Shown one piece after another: positions 45,600 through 59,389 of a stretch of 64,000 nt of DNA. Below the pieces are notes generated by a model, which had not been told where the DNA came from, searched no databases, and saw nothing but the letters and a program-made list of their open reading frames with translations. A program made the position numbers and the translations under genes. Each line of letters opens with the position of its first letter. Position 1 is the stretch's first letter. The DNA comes from Sesamum alatum (taxonomy: Eukaryota; Streptophyta; Magnoliopsida; Lamiales; Pedaliaceae), in assembly GCA_034509735.1 (NCBI GenBank), contig JACGWO010000006.1:883001-947000 (forward strand), read 5' to 3'.

Positions 45600-47290
45600 T
45601 TTATAGAAAGGCAGGCTATTAAGGCATAAAGCGTTATTTACTGTGAGCGAGAATTTTGATGAGTGAATGGCTGGCGCCCGCCGCTCGGACTATTCTTTGG
45701 AATGCTTGCATTTGCATGTAGTGTAGTGTAAATGGACAACACCGGAGAAGTTTTGGCATGTAAGGACTTCCGCACAGAATCCACAGTTTCCACGAGCATT
45801 TTTCATTGATCAGTGGTCCACAATATAGGATTAAGTAATTTGTGGCGGACTCTATTCGTAACTTTTATAATATTATTTAATAATTTATATATAAAATAAT
45901 AATTTAATTTTAAGTTTATAAGAAATAGTGACAATTAAATATGTGTGAATTTTTTTAAGAAAAAAATAACTATCAATAGTTAGTGTGGGAGTGAAAAATT
46001 ACATGAAAAAATAAAATAATTTAAATAAATATTTAAAAAACTAAGAAAAGAAAAGAAAAGAAATGTGATCTCCCTTCATATATAGTATAACTAGATAATG
46101 CATTGTAACTAAAAAATATATCATAATGTAAGTTTTTAATAAATTAAATATTTATTTATTTATACATCTACCATGTGATTCATGTTTTACTAATAGTATC
46201 TAGTACACGTGTCGAAAAAATACAATATGATTTTCAGTGAAATACTTTTTAATTAATACTACTCGTAGTTGTACGGGGTCCCACGAGCATATAAAAAAAT
46301 TGTGGTGTGGGATGAAAATAAAATGAATTTTTTGAAAAGTGAGAGTTATTGTGTGAGTGATGGTAAAGAAAGAAGTTCAAAAAATGAGGAGTGATGTGAG
46401 AGATAAAAAAATAAATTATAATTGTTGATTTATTAAACATATAGGAGTTTGTGAGAAAAATAAATATGGAGATGAGAGAGAAATGAGTAGTGGGTTGGAA
46501 GAAAAAAATTATAATAATTGTGAGTTATGTCCCAAAATTGCACTAAGAAAGTGTATTATAAATAAGGTCTATTGAAAAATCCATGAATACATGAGGTCCA
46601 AGGGGAAGGATCATTGGTCCAGGCACTAGATAAAGGCCCTTAGGGAAATTTGGGGCTTATCCTACTGGGAGGTCTATCCATCGCAAAGGACTTCTCAATG
46701 AGCACAATCCTTTAAAAATTTTCGCCAACCGCCTCTAAATTCACTAGAGACCTATCTGCAACAACCACTAAGCCGAGTCTAATGGGCTCATACTTCTTCA
46801 TTCAGTTGGGGCTATGGCTATAAAAGCACACCTCTCCCCCAGATAGAGGGTAACGTATATTTCGCACCAACATATGCACAAAATACTAATATCTTAGACA
46901 CTCAAGTTCATGACATGCTAGATGAACACCTTTTTGCTTGCGTCATTGAGATTATTAAAAAATATTAAAATTATTATTCTAATCAATTTTTCTAAAATAA
47001 AATAAATAAATTAAAAAATAAATTAGGTATTCAACAATTAAGATAAATTTTTTTTTTTACAATAATGTAGATATTTTGGAAATTTCAAATATATTGGAGT
47101 CGAATAAAGCAAGTATTTTGTTGGGCCGACCACATACCGGCCCAAGAAATTCATATATAAAGAATACAAAATAAAAAGATTGAGAAAGAAAGTCGCTTTT
47201 TATTTCCTTCCAAAATAGAAAAAGTTGGCATTGATTCAAAATTAGCAAGCCAAAAATCAAATTAAATTCCCAGTCTCATTTTTTACGAGC
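45600..47290. other. Spacer between GATA gene and SH3P2 (divergent promoters)
   Basis: Family C repeat copy at about 45838-46030, an (AAAAG)n run near 46044-46066, then unassigned AT-rich DNA. The two genes point away from each other, so both promoters lie here. Confidence 0.4.
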
Positions 47291-47372
47291 GATGAGACGG
47301 CTCTCCTCTACTTGGGATTAGAAAATCTCAGCTGTAAACGCAAAACGTTGAGAGATATTGATCGATTCGTTA

Positions 47373-50300
47373 ATGGAAGCCATCAGAAAGCAAGCCTCCA
47401 GGCTACGAGAACAGGTTGCCAGGCAGCAGCAGGTACTGTATATATGTATCTCTCTACACATTGCGTGACATGCCTGCATGTTTCTGAACTAGGATTTGTA
47501 CGCAAACATAATCCGATCAGCAGCGCGCTTTTAAATAACACGGTGATATCAGATCTTCGTCAATTGTTGATGTTTCGATATAACTGTTTGCTTCAAAGTT
47601 GAATGTATTTGTTGATATTTCGGTATGATTGCTTTAAAGTTCAATGCATTTTTGAGGATTCGGTATTGTTTTGTGCTTCAAATTGAATTCCTTTTTTTTT
47701 TCTTTTCTCACATTTCGATTTGAAGTTCGGCGGTTTCGCGTGTGCGTGCAATCACCTTGGTTTGGGTTCTCTGACGTTTATTTATGTTATTATAGTTTGA
47801 ATGAAATCGGATTTTAAGAAAATGTTGATATCGCTGTTGCGAGTATGTGTCCAGCCAAGTCATATGAAACATCTAACTTTACATTTTTCAATTGTCTGCG
47901 AAAGCAAATTGAACAATTGATATCAAGATATCTTGCCACTTTGACTGCTATTTTCTGTGTATTCACGTCTTTTTTGTGGATTTCTTTTGAGCAGGGGATC
48001 TGAATTTGGTTTTACTGGATAACAAATCTGATCTAGTTCCAGTTCAACTTATTGCTTAAGCTTATATCACGTGGCTTTGTGTTGCATTGATTTCGTCTTT
48101 CTTTTACTACTTTACTTATCTGTCGCGAAGTGATCTTGTTTGGTACCTGCAAAAGTAGCATGACATTGTTGAGTTGAATTCAGGCTGTTCTGAGGCAGTT
48201 TGGTGCATATGGAGATACAGATATTAACATGAATAATGATGCTGAGCTCCGACAGCACCAGAAGTTGGAAAAGCTATACATATCTACTCGTGCTGCCAAG
48301 GTAACTTTTCATCGTTTAGATCTTATTTGTGACCATTTGTGTTTGTAAGGGGGCACGGCAGTGAGAATCATGCTCTTATATGCACACTTTTGCAGCTTAA
48401 TCAGCAACTGACTCTTTGAATACTCTGAATCCATTAGTAGCTACAGTTAATTTATGGTGATATTGACCACAATTAGTATTCTCTGATTGAAATATGTCCT
48501 TTTCTTCTACTCTTCAGCATTTCCAAAGGGACATTGTTCGTGGTGTTGAAGGCTATATAGTTGTTGGATCGAAACAAGTAGAAATTGGTAATTTGCTGAA
48601 CAATGAAAAACCATTTTCATTTTCATTTTTGTACTGTAATTCTACCAGGTACTAGCATGTTGATCCTCTCTGTATGCACCTTTCTATTAGGAACTAAAAT
48701 GTCAGAAGATAGCAGAAAGTATGGTGTTCAGAATACGTGTACCAGTGGTAATGCATTATCAAAAGCTGCATCAAATTTTGCAAGAGCTCGTGCTCAAATG
48801 GAGAAAGAATGCGGAAATCTATTGAAAGCCCTTGGGACACAGGTTGTAATATGCTTGCCCCAACGTCTCCAAAATGCTGGGTGATTGATTAGGCATCATG
48901 CCCTAGCATATCTATTCTTGTGATAAGTTCTGCAGGAACTTTTGCAGAATGACGCGCAGCCTGGTAAAAGGATTATGCTGTTGTTAATCTTTTCATGATA
49001 TCAAGCCAATGTGCGTCTGTTGCAGTTTTATACTTCTCGGAGACAATTCTTTTTCATCCACTATGGGAGTTGATTCTTGAAGGCGGTTGTTGCTTATTAC
49101 ACAGTTGATTCTGTCCTATTTCTGCTTTATCTAGATCAGAGATGCAATTATGAACCTGCATCTTGACCAAACTTTCCATAAGATAAATGATGTTGGTAGT
49201 TTTTGGTTACACCTGGATTTAGTGCCAGAAAATGTGAAGTTATTTACTATCTTCCCTCCATTTCAACGGTCTGACTTACTAGACTGTTGGTTTGATCTAT
49301 CTTCATCTTCTGTCAGTGATTGTCTGACTTCTTGTGTATCAGGTGACTGAACCATTAAGAGCTATGGTAATGGGTGCTCCACTGGAAGATGCTCGTCATC
49401 TCGCTCAACGATATGATAGAATGAGACAAGATGCGGAAGCTCAGGTACTTTTGGTACTTATTGTCATGTACATCATGTAAATTGCCTCCATCTCATTAAT
49501 GTTGAGATATAGGCAGCTTCTTCAGAGTGAGGCTGCCCCTCACCAGCTGTTAGTTCTATATTGTTGAACCTAGATAGGCTTTTGAAGTTGCCAGAAGACA
49601 AGCAAAAGTTAGAGAAGGAAATGATCATCCAGACTTAGCCTTCAAACTTGAAGCAGCCGAAGCTAAATTGAAAGATTTGAAGTCCAACGTTGCTGTACTG
49701 GGGAAAGAAGCTGCTGCAGCATTGGCTGCTGTTGAAGCTCAACAACAAAGGTTGACACTGCAACGACTAATAGCCATGGTAACATAGTCTGTATTTTCAA
49801 CTAGCAAAAGTGGAAGTCCAACCAATCTTGCAAACTTTCTGATTCGTCCCAACTGTATGTTCAAGGTTGAAGCAGAACGCGCTTACCATCAACAAGTTCT
49901 TCAAATACTTGATCAGCTTGAAGGCGAGGTAGGCATAATGTTTAAAAAACTTCATATATGAGCAAAAGCAAATTCTGTCTCGTCACATATTAAGCTTCAG
50001 AATCTTAAACACATGACGACTATATCTTTTGTTTAGATGAACTTTGAACGCCAAAGAATTGAAGCAGCTCCTAGCCCTCGTGTGGAGAATATTTCTGCAC
50101 CTCCATCATATGGAGATGTAAATGGTGCGTCCACTTCACCGGTGCAGAATGGATCAACTGATAGCATGGGCTACTTTCTTGGGGAGGTAAATACATGACT
50201 AATTAAGACGATAGATGAGTTAGTGCAATTGGCGCTGACAGCACATGAGGGTAGCTGTTTAATACTTTTCCATTGTTCATTGTTTCTACAACAGGTCATG

Positions 50301-50652
50301 TACTCATATCAAGCTGAATCTGATGTGGAGCTTAATTTGTCAATTGGAGACTATATTGTCGTTCGAAAGGTTTGCTAGTCTTTTTCGAGTAACAGATTTT
50401 ACTATAGCTTCATTTCCTGATCCCTCTGTTCACTATGAAGCTTTAAATCCCTTTTATCTCTTCTCTTTGCTGGATTTCATGCAACCAGCTAATTTTAGTG
50501 TTCTCTAGCTGATGTATCTTGCGTTTCCTTTCAAGGTTTCAAATAATGGGTGGGCTGAAGGTGAATGCAAAGGGAAAGCCGGTTGGTTTCCTTTTGGATA
50601 CATTGAAAGACGCGAGCGTGTACTTGCAAGCAAGGTAGCTCAAGTTGTCTGA
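47373..50652 (+). CDS. SH3P2: SH3 domain-containing protein 2 (BAR-SH3)
   Basis: Membrane-remodelling adaptor with an N-terminal BAR-type coiled-coil region and a C-terminal SH3 domain, known in Arabidopsis for roles in autophagosome formation, clathrin traffic and cell-plate formation. Ten exons: 47373-47432, 48184-48300, 48518-48587, 48691-48842, 49343-49444, 49578-49778, 49866-49928, 50037-50186, 50295-50369, 50536-50652; 1107 nt, 368 residues, the same length I recall for Arabidopsis SH3P2. Landmarks: MEAIRKQASRLREQVARQQQ (all of exon 1), KLYISTRAAK, PLEDARHLAQRYDRMRQ, and SH3 hallmarks ELNLSIGDY, GWAEGE and GWFPFGYIERRE. It stands tail to tail with squalene synthase, 1.15 kb apart, as in Arabidopsis At4g34640-34660. 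Confidence 0.96.
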
Positions 50653-51805
50653 ACTCGTGTGGTGCTGGTTTGCGTTTAAACATGCACTTCTGTATCTCTT
50701 GTATCTTGGAGATATAGACATACCCAGGCTTTGCCAGTGCAGCAAGGAAGGAGCATTCTCCTGCTGCTTTTCACCTGCAGTCAGTTTTTGCAGATTGACA
50801 TATTGACTGCTGTTTCCAGATTTCTTTTCTTTCCTTGAAAAGCATTATCCATTTGTTTTATAATCAGTTGAAATTTCCCAAATTCAGCCTCTCTCATTTT
50901 CTTTTCCATACATTAGACATGGACGTCACATGATGGACCTCTAGTTACCCTATAGCGTCTTTATAAAGAAGCATGGTTTTATATATTGAGACTCTTCGCA
51001 CATAATTTTTCTTCACATGTTTTGTCCTTTGTATTGTTTACCAGTTACATTTTTTCTGATGCAACGTATACGAGGGAGAAAAGAGGTTGATGAAGCATGG
51101 TAGTTAAGACCTAGACATGAATACGAGCCTCTTTAAAATAAACCAGCTGGTATCGTGTGGAAAAGATAATATCAAGTTAAGGTGAATAAATTTTGTTCTT
51201 CTTACTACTTTATTGCTTTCAGCTAGCATTCCAAATTTTGGGGAATTGCGAACAAGCATCAAAGCCGACCTCAAACTTCCAAAAATTCGTCGTGAAATTC
51301 TGGGAAAAGATTACAATCAATTCGTGGATCATATTTAGTTGTGCATAAAATTGCAACTTTAATCAGCCTGAAAATTTTCGTTCAGCAGACATCAGGGATA
51401 TAAAATACACTCTTGCATGTCTGAGTACAAACTTTTGGATGAAAAGGAACGAAAACTACACATCCTTCGGCATTAACATTCGCTGGAGCTCTTTCCTGGA
51501 CTATCGCTGAGATACATGTTGGATACCAATACACAAGACAAAACTAGGCAAAGCGTTGAGATTATTTGTGTTAGGAAGTAAAATGTGACGGTGCGCCCAC
51601 TGGCTCCAATGCTTAAGTTGTGAAACTCATATCATCGCCATCTGATTGTGGTACCCTAGAGATTCTTTTTATTTTAGGAATTTTCTTGCATAGCTGCTAG
51701 ACATTAACTACGATCACGTAGGGTACTTTCCAAATCCTGCAATTATGGAGAGCAAAATATAAGCAAGAACTAAAATCGTTTCACATACTCATGGTTACTA
51801 CATTT
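50653..51805. other. Convergent 3' regions of SH3P2 and squalene synthase
   Basis: No coding exon. Both 3' UTRs lie here. Confidence 0.5.
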
Positions 51806-52068
51806 TTATAGAGAATACGTACAGATATTAGTTGGCCGAATTGCAGATTGATATGCCAAAAGAAGAGCCAGAATGATGAAGATGACAGCAATCTGCATTA
51901 AAAATAAAAATTGAGGATTACAGAATTATCAGTCTCCGCAAAGCGCTTAACAATCAGCAAAGAAGGCACTGAATACTTACCAAAGTTGCATTATATTGGG
52001 GCTTGCTCTGGATAATGTAAGATTTCCTGGTGCAAATGAAAAAAGGTCGCTCAGAATTTGTAAAAAGG

Positions 52069-52155
<87 letters not shown>

Positions 52156-55100
52156 TAACCAAGCTTACCTTTGGCTTAAGGTTCCAGAGTCCCTGCAGAT
52201 TTTCAGGATTGCTTCCAAGTTCTCTTTTGTCTTTTTAGCATTAGGATCGGCATCGTCAACCTATAAAGTGCAGAAAGGCAAATGATTTTCAGCAAATAGG
52301 AAAGCATCCTCGCCAATCAGGGAAATATCTCAATATCATTATAGTTTGCAAACTGTAACCCTTACATACATCAGTGGTTAACATTTTACAAATTTCACAA
52401 CTTGTACATGGAAATCTGCTGGCATTCAAATTCAAACTCTAATCCATTTTTATGTTAAACATCTACCTCATCTAAAAGTTTAAACTCTATTAAAGAGGAA
52501 AATCATTTAATAGTTAACATCTTCGATACACTTGGCAATGAGATTTGAACTCTTGTTTGGCCGACTCTCATAACATGTTAAACAACCGCCTCATCTAAAC
52601 GCTTAAACTATTAGGAAGGGGAATCATTTAATATTTAATATTTTAACATTCTATTACCAAATTGAAGGAATTCAGTTCCTGGAGGTAGGAGATAGGCTCC
52701 CAATGACACATTATGACCAAGACACGGAACTCTGTAAATTAGATGAGATTTTTAGAATGCAGAAATAGATTGATTGGAACTATATATAAAGTAAACATTT
52801 TAAAGGAATCAAATTACCAGTTCCAATCTAAATTGTGGCATATGCATTAACCTATATTCAATTTCATATAGCAAATATTAAAGGTAAAATAATTTATTAA
52901 TTTTTCTGTAAAATATCTTGGACCCTGGCTGTGAAACCTATTATATGGCATCATATGTGGGAAAAGTATGTCAGTTAATCAGAATATATTGGAACCCCAA
53001 GAACAGTCATGCCATCAGGTTGGAGCCCATAGATGCCAGCCAAACTAGCTTCTTGGGCCAGAAGAAGCATTCTACCTTTGATTTTAGCATACGAGAAAAA
53101 TCGTAAAAAGCTCCATACACATCTGCCATTGTTTTAGTTCGGTCAATAACTTTTGCAGTTAGACCTGGGACAAAGAAACACAAAACACAAATAATTAGTA
53201 TCTCCTGCTCTTTTAGTCGGAGAAATGAATATGAAATGAAACACAGAATACTGCACACTGCAACCTAGCACCAAAATTTGCAATGGTCTGGAATTCTAGG
53301 AAAATGGACCCCAATTCTTTTCTATACGGTATATATACCTAATCTGAAATTCAACTTGAATTATGTCAATAAGAAAGAAGCAATTCAGCTTATGAGCTCA
53401 TGTCATGTCCAAGATCATAGAGAAGCTCACTACCAGTGAAAATTGGTGTCAGTAAATAATAGGCAAATGCAAAGCTACTTCCAATGCAGCTTGATTGGAA
53501 AACCTGTTTTTCTCCAGCGCATGTAAGTTTATCATTCATGATAGTAATTTTCTTTTCACTACCAAATACGCCCTTCGACACTTTGACAGCCACTAAGGCA
53601 CATTGACTCATGATGAGAAAAAAAAATAAAGAAATTGAAAGAAACCGTGCTGCATCCATCAAAGCAGCTCTGGTTCTATAGTGTGAGGAGAGAATGTAGA
53701 AAATTTTCATCTTACCACGTCTCATTTTTACAACCCCTCTGAAGACTTGAATGTTGTTGTAGCACAAAGCTAGTGTCCCAATTGCCATGATCTGGTAATA
53801 TTAGAAAATTATATCAGATGCACCCTTTTCTGATATTACAACAGCAATATTAAATCAGCTCCAGACCAGTCCTGGATGTAATGATGAGATTATGGCAAAC
53901 CACTATAGGAAGGACTTAATGTGGTAAAAAGTTTCTTCCAATCAATAGAAATCTAGTACTCACATGTGCAAGCATATAGACTGATATGTGAGTTTTCAGT
54001 ATTTTCATGGGTAATAAAGTGGTGAATAAGCTAAGAAGTTTTTTTAGTATATATCCACGGCCAATTTCCCCTCTACCCAAACCGGACAAATACTGGCAGG
54101 AGGAACCAATAAATATATGACCAGACGTCTAATTCACTGGCAAATCATTAACAATCTAGAGAACTTCAGACATACAACTTCAAATGGTGCCATTCATTCC
54201 AAAAAAATATGGTCTACCAGCATTTAGAGAAAATTGAATGATAAATTCATTGCAACCTAGAAATGTACCCAGAAGTTGAAATTTCAAGACTATGATCCAT
54301 TCTTTCAGTCCTAATCTTGCAACCACCATCATCATAGAAAGACTATTTAAATGCTTTCTAAATAATAATTTGATAAAAGAAAAAATAAAAGCACTTTGTG
54401 GTTGAAAGTGCTAAATAATGTGAATCTACCAAATAAAAATATATACCTGTGGGATTGCACAAAACCGAAAGATTGCTGGATCTCGCAAAGCAGACATGTA
54501 GTTTAAGCAATCTTCTGCATGCACTAAAGCATTTGTGACCATGTCATTCAGGCACTGCACTGCCTTAACTGAGTTTTCCTCATATTTTAAGTCCTATGAA
54601 CGTAAAACCAAGTAAACTGTCAATTCCACAATTTGATCCTATGGAATTAACTCCGTCTACGAAGCAACTTTAGCTGAACACTGATATATAATGCTATATT
54701 TGAGAAGAAGCAAGGGAAGAAATGTACCTCAAGTTTGTTCACATATTTACTCCAAATTTGGCGAGGCCAGAACATACGCGACTTTGGTATCTCATTGATG
54801 TCCTCGAGATAATCCCGGATAATATTTGTTTTCTGCAATTATTACAAGAAATAAGACAATTTTAGAGTTTCAAATGTGAGAGACTCTCTAGTGAGTAGCC
54901 TGTGTACCGCTCTGATTGCTATACATAATGGAATCAGTACCTGGAGAAATAACCCCATTGAGTTGGAGAGAGTATCTGAAGCCAGATCTTCTTTTCCAGA
55001 AGCATGGAACAGCTTTGACAACCCTAGTCCAACAAGTCCGGCCACATAGTGACAATATTCATCATAATCATCAATTGTTTCTACCTGGCAAGAGAAATAA

Positions 55101-57948
55101 GTTTTAGCAGACAATAAAAGCAATTTCTATCAAGCCAGGATGTCAGTCTGACCCAAGGATATGTCATCAAAGATTTTCAGTCCATCATATGTTATGATGT
55201 TCTAGTAGCTTGTATAGACGTGTTTGCCAGAAAAAATATTATCATGTCGAGAAGCAACAAATTTGTAGGTTATTAGATATTAATCTCTAGACTTCAAGGA
55301 AAACTATGTTAAAAGCCAGGTAACTTGTAGTTTCACAATTATGTCAGCCTCCAGCATGATATTGCTAGTATACCTCCTTACATATAAACTTAGCCATTCC
55401 GGCACCCATTCTCATGGTAATATCTTCAATTGCATCCTGGTAACTGCAAAAGGGAATGAGAATTATCTTGAATGCACAGAACCGCATATTATACACACTT
55501 AACTAGTTGAGGAGCAAAGTAACTTCGACTACCAGAAAATTGAATATCAGGAGCATACCAATTTTACAAAACTGATAAAGCATAATCTTGTTTAACCTAT
55601 AAATTTTTAAAAGTTTTTGTTTCTTAGACAAATAGTGATCAGGAGGGTGAGAAATGCTCTCTCAGCCAAAATCAACTTAAACTCTATATGTTGTCACATA
55701 GGAAGTCTAGGTGAAGAAAGTTTTAGTTTTCATAATAATGTTAGGGGCGCCTAGCCATCTTGGCAAGACCTACTAGACTACCAACATGGTGAAACAATTT
55801 GCTAGTTAAATTTACCCGTTTCCAAGCTCCAGAAAAGCAGTCGAAACATGATGGAACTCATCCATGAGAACTTTGTAGTCCTTTGTACCACCTGTCAAGG
55901 AACAACTAGACTTGTCAGAGTATCTATGTTGGATCAAAATCTTGAAGCATGTTCTTTATATTGGAGGACTGCAATAACAACATCAACAACAACAACAAAA
56001 ATCAAAAGTAGGATGCAGTTTCTTGAAATGATAACCAACTGCAAATTCCATATTAAGTAAGGTGCACAATTAAGCTGAAACTGATGGAAATCATAATGTT
56101 AACTTTCTCAACCTGTCAAATGCTATGGATTGAAAGCAATAGTGTATTTCTCATCGAGCCATGACGGTACCTAGAATCAGTAAAGCTTGCATTTGATTTG
56201 GCCTTAGGAGTGGCTATAGTACCATTATAGACTTCATATTAGTGAATGCGGTATATTGGTGGTTTTGAACAGATTTAAGAACCTACAGGTGAATTCTTCT
56301 TTTAATTGACAATTAAATGGTCATAAATGACATAGGTGGCAATAAATGACTGAGTAATGCAGCTACAAAGAGGAGGGAATGTCATGAAGTCAAAGTATCC
56401 TACCACTGACTTAACATAACAGATAAAAATATTAGGTTCATAACAGAGAGTATGTATTTTTTGATCGAATAACCAAGCAAGCAAAAACCCAAGTCCATAC
56501 CATCATGTATGGTCAAGATTTATGGCCAAGTAACATTGTCTAAGGCTTTAACAATAAATTCAGACCACAGATTGTTATTTCTAAAACAGTTTAATTTGGG
56601 GCAACTGGGAGATCTGGTGAGCATATACTAGAATCTGTTTCCTATTCTTTCCCTTCTCAACATGCTGTGGGAGAAGATGTGTAAAATATGAATAGACAAA
56701 ACCAGAAATACAGGTATTTTGCTAAGTACACCAGAAAGCAACGGAGTGGTTCTCAGGCGTATTCAGATTTAATCCTTATCCTCTCTAATGTCAAAGAAGT
56801 TATTAGGAGACTCATTACAGTATGTGAATCAACTCTTACAGTGCCCTTGAATATGTGCAATCAGAAAGCTGATAATACACAGAGCTGACAACCTAGAGGC
56901 AGAACTTAAAACTCACATGAAAAATGCCATTCAGGGTCATATATGTGACGATGAAAAGCCATCAGAATAGGTACTTTAACCTCTGTTGCTATGCTTGTAT
57001 CGTCCTCTGTCAAATCAATAACACAGTATGAAAATGGTCAGTTAGACTTTTTGGTGGAAAAATAATGATCCGTTTCATTTAATGCAGGAATGGTACTGAA
57101 TTAGAAAGGTTTATCAAAAGTTTCAGTCCTCGTCAGCAATTATAACATACAAGGCCTTAAGCAATAGGCCTTTGTATCAATTCCAAGAACCTTTTCCTCT
57201 AGTATCAGACATCAGTTCTTCACAAGTGATTGAACAAATATTACAATAAACAAAAGCACTTATCAATAGAGGAGATTACCAACAGTGTCTAGTGCTCGAA
57301 GAACCAAATAGAAAATGCACACCTGCGAAATACGAGAAGATTTGCACAAAGGTCATTTTTGCAGAGCAGAATACATACGATGACTTACTGCCAAGTCAAT
57401 AGTCAGAACATGAACTAGAATTTGCTGATCTTATACTCACTAATATTAGATTATCTGATATTCTATCGATCCAGAGAATTTGACTCATTAACTAGAATTG
57501 ATTAAAATTTGTTTTCCAATTTCGAATCAAGTGTTCTAATTTTACTTCTAATTCTGACACTTCAGACTTCAATCGTTAACACCAAAAAGCATGTCAGTTT
57601 TATCACATGCTAACTATTCAAACTACATCATGCAATTGCTAGAAAAAATAACCGAACCTTGAAAACATAAAATCTGCAACACGAAGAGTAAAGCAACAAC
57701 GAATTCAGAAACAGAGTAATAAATAAAATAAGAAGAAAGAAAAATTAACTCACAGCGTCACGAAGATCGGTATCTAGCTGCTGAATGACGAGAGCGAAGC
57801 TTCTAGAAACTTTATGAAGCATAGAGTAACAAAATGCCCAGTGCGGCTCCGCTGGGATCTGCTTCTCCGCCCTTCTAGCCGCCAGCTTCAGCTTCACCAT
57901 CGGATACAAATCATCCGGATGCCTCCAAATCGCTTGCAAACTCACCAT
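51806..57948 (-). CDS. SQS: Squalene synthase (farnesyl-diphosphate farnesyltransferase)
   Basis: ER-membrane enzyme joining two farnesyl diphosphates through presqualene diphosphate to squalene with NADPH, the entry step to sterols and triterpenes. Thirteen exons: 57948-57754, 57322-57280, 57006-56917, 55891-55816, 55443-55374, 55084-54941, 54832-54728, 54593-54447, 53791-53716, 53164-53076, 52260-52169, 52026-51981, 51892-51806; 1260 nt, 419 residues (family about 410-417). Landmarks: [20 protein letters not shown], first Asp-rich motif DTVEDD across exons 2-3, [17 protein letters not shown] in exon 6, second Asp-rich motif DYLEDINE in exon 7, [12 protein letters not shown], and a C-terminal hydrophobic anchor [14 protein letters not shown] in the last exon. 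All phases join. It may be one of several copies in the genome. Confidence 0.96.
52073..52152. repeat. (GA)40 microsatellite in squalene synthase intron 11
   Basis: 80 bp of uninterrupted GA on the plus strand, read as (CT)n in the transcript. It fills over half of the 142-nt intron (52027-52168) and begins 16 nt after the donor. Confidence 0.95.
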
Positions 57949-58220
57949 TGTTACCTAATCAACGCCAAATCACAAACAACATCAAATCACAATAATCCTC
58001 AAAACAGAAGATCGCACACAGAGTCAGAAGTTCTGATTCAAGGACTTCGCCACTCATACGAAATCCACGGGTTTTCAAACACAATACGGAGTATTAAAAC
58101 CGAAGAGTTTACAAAATCCTTGAATCAAAATCACACTAAGGTAAACAGCATTCCGTACTCCGGTGGCTCTCGAGAGTGATTTGATTTGATAATGCGGAAG
58201 TCAAGAGTGAAAGGCAGAGA

Positions 58221-58234
58221 TTTTTATACACGTG
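58221..58234 (-). promoter_or_regulatory. Squalene synthase core promoter: TATA box abutting a G-box
   Basis: On the minus strand CACGTG (58229-58234) is followed directly by TATAAAAA (58221-58228), about 275 bp before the start codon. The G-box could bind bHLH or bZIP regulators; that is inference. Confidence 0.6.
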
Positions 58235-58249
58235 CCGATGAAATTTATG

Positions 58250-58784
58250 CGTGTGTTGGTAAAGAGGGAATAAGAAAATTGTTTGCGGGGAATTAATAGA
58301 GAAAAGACTGCGGTCCTGACTTGCGAGTGCGTGTTGTGCGTGTAAGGTGTATGTGGAGTGAGTTTGAAAACTGAAGAGGCTGATGAATTGTTTGACGAAC
58401 CGGGGAGTTACGGTTATGAGTATCTGGTTTGCCAGTTGCCAGCTGGAGGTCTATTCTCTCTTTTCAGGAGCGACAGGTAAGGTTGTGTTTGGTGCGCACA
58501 CTAATTAAAATTAGAAAACGTGGCATAGTCTTTGTACGTACATAATTTTTCAAAAAATATTTAAATTAAAATATTTGTATAAATTATATTATTTATTTTT
58601 TGTAAATTAAAAGTTAGCTAAAAGTATATAAAAGATAATAAATTAATATAAACATATTAATTTATCAAAAAAATATTGATAATACATGATGTTGGAGAAA
58701 TAAAAAAATGCATGAGAAAAGAAAAAAAAGGCAGTTATCAAAAACCATGATAAATGAAAAAGTTAAAATAATTAATTAATTTAA
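58250..58784. other. Squalene synthase upstream region
   Basis: Upstream promoter grading into AT-rich repeat DNA. Blocks resembling family C (AAATATTGATAATACATGATG, TAAAAAAATGCATGAG) occur at about 58660-58720. No gene. Confidence 0.35.
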
Positions 58785-59178
58785 GGGTAAATTACAGTAG
58801 TCTCTCCTAAGGTTTGACATAATTATAAATACCCCTTATTATTTGAAAATTATAAATACCCCCTAAGGTTTGTAATTATTAACCAAATACCTGAAATTGA
58901 TCATTTTGCCCTTGAACTTTTTACTAAAATTGTAGAAAAATCAATCGAGACAAATTGCATTATTGCTCATCTGTGTAAAAAATTTAAAAACCTCTCCCTG
59001 CGCATTGTTGTCCAAATTTTTTTTAAGAATTAAATAAAAAATAATTCAAAGCATAATGGCATTTTGGTCAGTTTACCCATAAAAATGAATAGAAAGGGGT
59101 TATTTATTAAACAATTATAAATCTCTTGAGGTATTTATAATTATGCCAAACTTTAAAGGAGATAGTTGTAATATAACC
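58785..59178. mobile_element. MULE-like MITE, family B copy 3
   Basis: It starts GGGTAAATTACAGTAGTCTC and ends GATAGTTGTAATATAACC. An exact 9-bp duplication TTAATTTAA flanks it (58776-58784, 59179-59187). Length 394 bp. The interior matches copy 1 throughout. Confidence 0.8.
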
Positions 59179-59389
59179 TTAATTTAAAATATAAAAACAT
59201 AACAAACCATAATTAATATGGCACCAAAAGAGTGTTGCCTTGATTACAAAGTACGCACTAGTTCAATGAATAAATAATAAAGTACGCACTTAAATGTTGA
59301 AATGCTCCTAAACTCTAAAATATCAAGCTTACCAACCTAATAGGATGTCTTTTGAACACATTAAGTCCGTTATAAATGACTAAATGTTT

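Noticed and set aside
51996..52238. Frame of alternating Arg-Glu across the GA repeat
   Set aside because: Pure microsatellite translation inside a squalene synthase intron.
33432..57948. Biosynthetic gene cluster linking F5H and squalene synthase
   Set aside because: The two enzymes belong to unrelated pathways, and their spacing matches ordinary conserved synteny.
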